64,000 nt of DNA. Origin: Alcaligenaceae bacterium (GTDB taxonomy: Bacteria; Pseudomonadota; Gammaproteobacteria; Burkholderiales; Burkholderiaceae_B). The notes under the pieces were generated by a model. The model was not told the DNA's origin, ran no database searches, and was given only the letters and a program-made list of their open reading frames with translations. Of the stretch, positions 59,519 through 64,000 are shown piece after piece. Every line of letters begins with the position of its first letter. The first letter of the stretch is position 1. A program made the position numbers and the translations under genes. The stretch is taken from NCBI GenBank assembly GCA_947380655.1, contig CANCRX010000009.1:3563-67562 (forward strand). The letters are read 5' to 3'.

Positions 59519-59869
59519 ATGACTATTTCTTATTTTTCAATTTCCCCAGAGACCGATCCTGTCAAACAGACGATTAGAAATGCGGTGGTCGTTGGGGCGG
59601 ATCGTCTTGGAAATATCCCCAGCTTATTGAGGGATCACAATATTTCCATCACGCATCACATTAGCGGTCGTGACCCGGCACATCAGAAAAGAACCCTCAA
59701 TCTGCCTACAGGCACCGAAATCGTCATCTTGCTGACGGATTTTTTAGGGCACAACGTGATGAAAACTTTTCGTCAAGCCGCTCAGCGCAGTGGGGTACAG
59801 GTGGTAGCGTGCCGGCGCTCGGTTTGTGCCGTGCAGCAGGCCTTGAATCAGTGTGGATTGTGCGCCTGA
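59519..59869 (+). CDS. DUF2325 domain protein, predicted iron-regulated
   Basis: A 116-aa protein with the DUF2325 pattern: NAVVVGADRLGNIPSLLRDH (about 22-41), HHISGRDPAHQKR, then EIVILLTDFLGHNVMKTFRQAAQ and VQVVACRRSVCA. The C-terminus is Cys rich (four Cys in the last 23 residues, ending CGLCA), which could hold a metal or be redox active. The domain's function is unknown. GGAG at 59507-59510 precedes ATG 59519. A Fur-box-like site lies over its promoter, pointing to a role in iron or metal homeostasis. It is not obviously in an operon. Confidence 0.88.
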   Translation: MTISYFSISPETDPVKQTIRNAVVVGADRLGNIPSLLRDHNISITHHISGRDPAHQKRTLNLPTGTEIVILLTDFLGHNVMKTFRQAAQRSGVQVVACRRSVCAVQQALNQCGLCA

Positions 59870-59902
59870 ACGATTGTTTCAGGCTGGGCACTGCAAGGAC
59901 AG

Positions 59903-60544
59903 TTATTTAGAGGCGACTTCTTTCAAATCGAGGCGGCGGGCGCCGGTGAAGCGCTTTGCCCAGTAGCGGTCATTCATATTTTCCACGCGAACCACGCCAC
60001 CCGAGGCGGGTGAGTGAACAAACTGATCCTGACCGATATAAACACCAACGTGGGAGTATTTACGCCCCATGGTATTAAAAAATACTAAATCACCGACCGC
60101 AAGCTCAGTGCGTCCGACGTTATTACCTTGTTTAGCCATTTCATCAGCGCGGGGAGGTAATTTCAAACCCAGAGACTGATTCGCTGAGTAAAACACCAAG
60201 CCACTGCAATCAAAACCTGTATCGGGTGTTTTTCCGCCAGAGCGGTAGCGCACGCCGAGCTGCGTCATCATGTGGGCCGCTAGCGGATGGTCGATATCGC
60301 CGTAATACAGACCATTACCGCTTTTGGAGCGGGCAAGAAACGCACCAATCGGGTCATTAGAGTTACGCCAGTCGGCGCTAGCCGCTGAGTAGCCACCTAA
60401 ACCAAAGCCAGCGTTTTTTTGGCCATCCACCCCTGCGCAACCGCTCAATAAAGCGACTGTAGACACCGCCGACAACAATGTTGCGCGCTTAAATGCGCGG
60501 GCATGTCGTGTCATACGTGCAAAGGATGAGAAAAATTGAATCAT
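59903..60544 (-). CDS. NlpC/P60 (C40) peptidoglycan endopeptidase, lipoprotein
   Basis: A 213-aa lipoprotein with lipobox LLSGC (Cys about 36). The NlpC/P60 domain lies at about 85-205. The triad is Cys113 (TGFDCSGLVFYS), His165 (KYSHVGVYIG) and His177 (QFVHSPASGG). It should cut peptide bridges in the cell wall, like Spr/MepS or NlpC. An alternative start at Met 11 (60514) would shorten the basic leader. Neither start has a clear ribosome site. It is divergent from prpE by 145 bases. Confidence 0.92.
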   Translation of the reverse strand: MIQFFSSFARMTRHARAFKRATLLSAVSTVALLSGCAGVDGQKNAGFGLGGYSAASADWRNSNDPIGAFLARSKSGNGLYYGDIDHPLAAHMMTQLGVRYRSGGKTPDTGFDCSGLVFYSANQSLGLKLPPRADEMAKQGNNVGRTELAVGDLVFFNTMGRKYSHVGVYIGQDQFVHSPASGGVVRVENMNDRYWAKRFTGARRLDLKEVASK

Positions 60545-60689
60545 GCGGGCCCGAGCGAATTGAGTGCGTGGTGCAATGCGTCAATTCGAAGATTTATTTG
60601 ATAAACGGCAAGGCTCGTGAAAGCTTAACCTGCAACAATCATAGTACAAAAATTGATTTTCCCCAAAATTTTATTTCCGGAGACACTCC

Positions 60690-62576
60690 ATGAATGCTGT
60701 GCAAGCTTTCCACCGCCGTTCGATTCAGGATCGCGATCAGTTCTGGCGAGAACAGGCCACAGCGATTCACTGGCATGTCCCTTTTAGCACTGTCGTTGAT
60801 GAGTCTAAGTTACCCTTTGCTAAATGGTTCGTTGGTGGGCAGACCAATCTGTGTTTTAACGCCGTCGACCGTTGGCTCGACAGTCGTGGCGATCAGGCGG
60901 CGCTCATTTGGGTCTCGACTGAGGTTGATCAGGAGCAGACCTATACTTACCGGCAGCTCTATCAGGAAGTCAACGCCGTGGCTGCCATGCTAAAAGCTCA
61001 GGGCGTCGGGCAGGGGGACCGGGTACTTATTTACATGCCTATGGTTCCTGAGGCTGTGTTCGCGATGCTGGCCTGTGCACGTCTGGGTGCAATCCATTCG
61101 GTTGTTTTTGGCGGTTTTGCCTCGGTCAATCTGGCTCAGCGTATTGATGACGCACAACCCAAAGTGATCGTGTGTGCGGATGCGGGTGCGCGGGGTGGCA
61201 AAGTGACCCCTTACAAACCGCTCTTGGACAAAGCCATTTCGCTTTGCACGGCTCCGCCAGAAAAAGTGATCGTAGTGGATCGCGGGTTGTTTGCTTTTGA
61301 GCCTGTTGCAGGTCGTGATCTGGAGTATGCGAGCTTGCGTAAACAATTCGATGGGGTGGAAATCCCTGCGGTCTGGCTGGACTCCTCCGCACCGAGTTAT
61401 GTGCTCTATACCTCTGGCACGACAGGTAAACCTAAAGGCGTGCAGCGCGATGTCGGTGGCTATGCGGTCGCGTTGGCCTCCTCAATCAAGCATATTTTTA
61501 ATGGCAAACCAGGCGATACGTTTCTGTGTACCAGTGACATCGGCTGGGTCGTCGGTCACTCCTATATTGTGTACGGTCCCCTGATCGGTGGCCAGACCAC
61601 GATTCTTTATGAGGGCACACCAGTCAGACCGGATGGCGGGATCCTGTGGAGTCTGGTGGAGCGCTTCAAGGTAGACACGATGTTTTCAGCACCTACAGCG
61701 ATACGGGTGTTGAAAAAACAGGATCCAGGTCTGCTTAAAAAATATGATCTGTCCTCGCTGCGTGCGCTCTATATGGCTGGCGAACCGCTCGATGAGCCTA
61801 CCGCGCAATGGATTTCTGAGGGCCTGGGTAAACCGATTATCGACAATTACTGGCAGACCGAGACTGGTTGGCCGATCCTCGCGGGTCAGCCAGGTATTGA
61901 AAACGTACCCACTAAATTCGGTAGTCCTTCATTTCCGGTCTACGGCTTTGATGTGCGGGTCATCGATGAGCAGACCGGAGAGGATCTCGGCCCTAACCAG
62001 AAAGGCGTTGTCGCGATTGTGCCTCCTTTGCCTCCTGGTGCGATGACCACGATCTGGGGCGATGATGCCCGTTTTGTAGAAACGTATTTTTCCTCAATTC
62101 CTGGGCGCCAGGTCTATTCGACCTTTGACTGGGGGCTCGTGGATGAAGAGGACTATTGGTTCATTCTGGGCCGTACCGATGATGTCATTAACGTTGCAGG
62201 CCATCGTCTGGGGACTCGCGAGATCGAGGAATCGATTAATAGCCATTCGGCGGTTGCTGAGTCTGCGGTAGTCGGGATTGCTGATCAGCTAAAAGGTCAG
62301 GTGGCAGTGGGTTTTGCCGTGCTCAAAGACCCAAGCGTGCTGGATGCTGCGGGGGCGACACAAAAGCTCGAGGCCGAGATCATGAAGGTGGTCGATGAGC
62401 AGTTAGGTCCGGTTGCCCGTCCGGCGCGCGTCAGGTTTGTGACGACCCTGCCTAAGACGCGGTCTGGTAAAGTACTTCGTCGCGCGATTGTCGCGGTATG
62501 CGAAGGACGCGATCCAGGTGATCTCACCACGATCGAGGACCCCACTGCACTTGAACAAATTAAGGACTCACTATGA
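60690..62576 (+). CDS. prpE: PrpE, propionyl-CoA synthetase
   Basis: A 628-aa AMP-forming acyl-CoA synthetase close to acetyl-CoA synthetase. The N-terminal ACAS domain (FWREQATAIHWHVPF) and the P-loop LYTSGTTGKPKGVQRD near 240 are visible. DNYWQTETGWPIL and the hinge/motif IINVAGHRLGTREIEE-like VINVAGHRLGTREIEE follow. The catalytic, acetylatable Lys is in TLPKTRSGKVLRRA. The short N-terminus and GWVVGHSYIVYGPL favour PrpE over Acs. A GGAG lies before ATG 60690. The stop overlaps the next gene. No prpBCD genes are in view. Confidence 0.93.
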   Translation: MNAVQAFHRRSIQDRDQFWREQATAIHWHVPFSTVVDESKLPFAKWFVGGQTNLCFNAVDRWLDSRGDQAALIWVSTEVDQEQTYTYRQLYQEVNAVAAMLKAQGVGQGDRVLIYMPMVPEAVFAMLACARLGAIHSVVFGGFASVNLAQRIDDAQPKVIVCADAGARGGKVTPYKPLLDKAISLCTAPPEKVIVVDRGLFAFEPVAGRDLEYASLRKQFDGVEIPAVWLDSSAPSYVLYTSGTTGKPKGVQRDVGGYAVALASSIKHIFNGKPGDTFLCTSDIGWVVGHSYIVYGPLIGGQTTILYEGTPVRPDGGILWSLVERFKVDTMFSAPTAIRVLKKQDPGLLKKYDLSSLRALYMAGEPLDEPTAQWISEGLGKPIIDNYWQTETGWPILAGQPGIENVPTKFGSPSFPVYGFDVRVIDEQTGEDLGPNQKGVVAIVPPLPPGAMTTIWGDDARFVETYFSSIPGRQVYSTFDWGLVDEEDYWFILGRTDDVINVAGHRLGTREIEESINSHSAVAESAVVGIADQLKGQVAVGFAVLKDPSVLDAAGATQKLEAEIMKVVDEQLGPVARPARVRFVTTLPKTRSGKVLRRAIVAVCEGRDPGDLTTIEDPTALEQIKDSL

Positions 62577-62980
62577 AAACCAAAGCCGTACTGACCGACT
62601 CCGATGTATCCAAAATGCTGGCTGCCTCAAAGGCTTGTGCCAATAAAAACAACTGGGCAGTGACGATTGCCATTGTTGACGACGGTGGTCATCTGCTGGG
62701 TTTGCAGCGTCTGGACGGAGCAGCTCCGGTCTCTGCGCACATTGCGCCAGCTAAAGCGCATACCGCAGCACTGGGTCGTCGTGAAACTAAAGTCTACGAG
62801 GACATCATCAATAATGGTCGCACAGCCTTTCTGTCGGCCCCCTTGGTGGCCGGTATGCTTGAAGGCGGAGTGCCGATTGTGATCGATGGCGAGGTCATTG
62901 GTGCAGTGGGCGTCTCGGGTGTGAAGTCCTCTGAGGACGCAGAAGTCGCTCAAGCCGGGATTGCTGCGCTGACCGCCTAA
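62573..62980 (+). CDS. GlcG/HbpS (DUF336) family protein
   Basis: A 135-aa protein with the Haem_degrading/GlcG fold pattern: WAVTIAIVDDGGHLLGLQRL (about 23-42), then PAKAHTAALGRRE, and GGVPIVIDGEVIGAVGVSG. No signal peptide is visible, unlike secreted HbpS. The function of this family is unclear; some members bind heme and others accompany glycolate oxidase. Its ATG overlaps the prpE stop and its own stop overlaps the next start, so the three genes form a tight operon. Confidence 0.9.
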   Translation: MKTKAVLTDSDVSKMLAASKACANKNNWAVTIAIVDDGGHLLGLQRLDGAAPVSAHIAPAKAHTAALGRRETKVYEDIINNGRTAFLSAPLVAGMLEGGVPIVIDGEVIGAVGVSGVKSSEDAEVAQAGIAALTA

Positions 62981-64000
62981 TGCAGAGCGTTTCACGCATA
63001 CTCAATCCGGGTGTGCGTGCCCGCGAAATGTGGGCCTGGGCGATGCTCGATTTTGCGAACTCAGGCTACACCACGGTGGTGCTCACCGCCGTGTTTAGCG
63101 CCTACTTTGTCGGCGTGGTTGCAGGCAATGCATCTTGGGCCACCTTGGCCTGGACAGCCACGCTTTGCATATCTTATCTATTCGTCATAGTGAGCCTGCC
63201 AGTCCTTGCGGCAATTGCTGATGCGAGGATGTTGCGTCGTCGCATGCTCATGAGCAGCATCGCGGGTTGCGTGGTGTGCACAGCCCTGCTTGCCGCGGCG
63301 GGTCCTGGCGATGTGTGGATCGCGGTGCTGGCGATCATTTGTTCAAATTATTGTTTCAGTCTGAGTGAGTCCGCCATCGCCTCATTTCTTCCAACACTGG
63401 CCAGGCAGGAGTCGCTAGGGCGAGTCAGTGGCATTGGTTGGGGAGTGGGCTATATAGGAGGCTTATTCGCCTTAGGTGTGGCGTTAGGGCTTGTTACCTA
63501 CGGTCAGAGCCAAGGTCTGGTGGCGCAGGTGACGGTCCCCTGGGTGATGCTGTCAACCGCAATATTGTTCACACTCGCTGCAATGCCAGCCTGGTTCTTG
63601 TTGAAAGAGCCTGTCGTCAAGCATGCAGAGGTACTGGTCACCGCAGCGGATAACAATGATTTCAATCTTATTGCTGCAGTGTATCGGTCTACCTGGTTGT
63701 CGTTGAGTCGAGCTTTTTCTGAATTAGGTCGAGATTTTTCAGAGTTTCGACGTTTATTGCTCTGCATTGTCTGCTACCAGGCGGGAATTTCCGTAGTGAT
63801 TACCTTGGCGGCCGTCTATGCCGAGCACGTCATGGGTTTCAGTATGACCGGAACCATTATGTTGATCGTTGCCGTCAATATAACGGCTGCTGTGGGGGCC
63901 CTGTCTTTTGGTTATGCGCAGGATCGTCTGGGTCATCGTTATGCGCTGGCAATCGCGTTAACGGGCTGGCTGATCACCAGTGTGACCGCCTACGCTGCGG
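62980..64000 (+). CDS. UMF1-type MFS transporter (Atg22-like), 3' end outside window
   Basis: An open frame from ATG 62980, overlapping the preceding stop by one base, runs without a stop to the last base (340 codons). It begins MQSVSRILNPG, followed by the UMF1 hallmark WAWAMLDFANSGYTTVV at about 18-34. It is followed by TAVFSAYFVGVV, multiple hydrophobic helices and GRVSGIGWGVGYIGG near 147. UMF1-family MFS proteins resemble yeast vacuolar effluxer Atg22; their bacterial substrates are unknown. Coupling to prpE hints at export or import of a short-chain acid or related metabolite. The C-terminal 80-100 residues are probably missing. Confidence 0.92.
   Translation, partial: MQSVSRILNPGVRAREMWAWAMLDFANSGYTTVVLTAVFSAYFVGVVAGNASWATLAWTATLCISYLFVIVSLPVLAAIADARMLRRRMLMSSIAGCVVCTALLAAAGPGDVWIAVLAIICSNYCFSLSESAIASFLPTLARQESLGRVSGIGWGVGYIGGLFALGVALGLVTYGQSQGLVAQVTVPWVMLSTAILFTLAAMPAWFLLKEPVVKHAEVLVTAADNNDFNLIAAVYRSTWLSLSRAFSELGRDFSEFRRLLLCIVCYQAGISVVITLAAVYAEHVMGFSMTGTIMLIVAVNITAAVGALSFGYAQDRLGHRYALAIALTGWLITSVTAYAA

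Noticed and set aside
1..64000. CRISPR arrays, tRNA or rRNA genes, insertion sequences, prophage or toxin-antitoxin pairs
   Set aside because: Intergenic gaps are all under about 210 bases and none shows array repeats, cloverleaf-like segments, transposase or integrase genes.

Overview
The window looks like a chromosomal segment of a betaproteobacterium of the order Burkholderiales, most likely an Alcaligenaceae-like organism. Two things point there. The order rpmF-plsX-fabH-fabD-fabG-acpP-fabF-rpoE-rseA-rseB-mucD-lepA-lepB-rnc-era-recO is characteristic of this order. The window also carries seven Bug-type (TctC) periplasmic solute receptors, a family greatly expanded in Bordetella and relatives. 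Codon usage is moderately GC rich. I see no rRNA, tRNA, CRISPR array, insertion sequence or prophage, no clear pseudogene, and no stretch over about 300 bases without a gene. The genus assignment is inference.

Left part (1-19972), mostly housekeeping. It opens with the 3' end of a HAD phosphatase and a MsrP-MsrQ methionine sulfoxide repair pair. An AmiD-like lipoprotein amidase, an RsmI-like methylase and a Maf/YceF pyrophosphatase follow on the minus strand. A long plus-strand block then runs through yceD-rpmF, type II fatty acid synthesis, a YgfX-like protein, the sigma-E envelope stress module, and lepA-lepB-rnc-era-recO. Genes overlap or nearly touch, and a strong intrinsic terminator separates mucD from lepA.

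Middle part (19984-38615), accessory metabolism. A ClC chloride transporter interrupts the expected order after recO. Next come a crotonase/ADP-forming acyl-CoA synthetase/Bug set, a minus-strand Bug and NMT1-like pair, and an SDR. A five-gene minus-strand operon follows: AMP-dependent acyl-CoA ligase, GntR regulator, acyl-CoA dehydrogenase, ThDP-dependent decarboxylase-like enzyme and Zn alcohol dehydrogenase. It is divergent from Bug-SDR-Bug-EamA exporter genes. The shared 150-bp intergenic region holds an inverted repeat that could be the GntR operator. I read this as one carboxylic or 2-oxo acid catabolic locus of unknown substrate.

Right part (38621-64000). It has an intracellular PHB depolymerase, a GST, an acyl-CoA desaturase, further Bug receptors, a Nudix-MBL fusion, and a 458-residue protein I cannot assign. 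That protein is divergent from a complete branched-chain-amino-acid-type ABC transporter (livK, H, M, G, F). Then come a maleate isomerase/Asp-Glu racemase-like protein lacking both expected cysteines, an enoyl-CoA isomerase/hydrolase pair, a BI-1 protein, pepA-holC, a CysB-like regulator, a DUF2325 gene behind a Fur-box-like site, an NlpC/P60 lipoprotein, prpE, a GlcG-like protein and a UMF1-type MFS transporter cut by the window edge.

The best candidates for new biology are the unassigned 458-aa protein with its own promoter and terminators, the 28.4-38.4 kb GntR-controlled locus, the predicted iron-regulated DUF2325 gene, and the Cys-less maleate-isomerase-like protein whose start codon nearly abuts that of a divergent Bug receptor.
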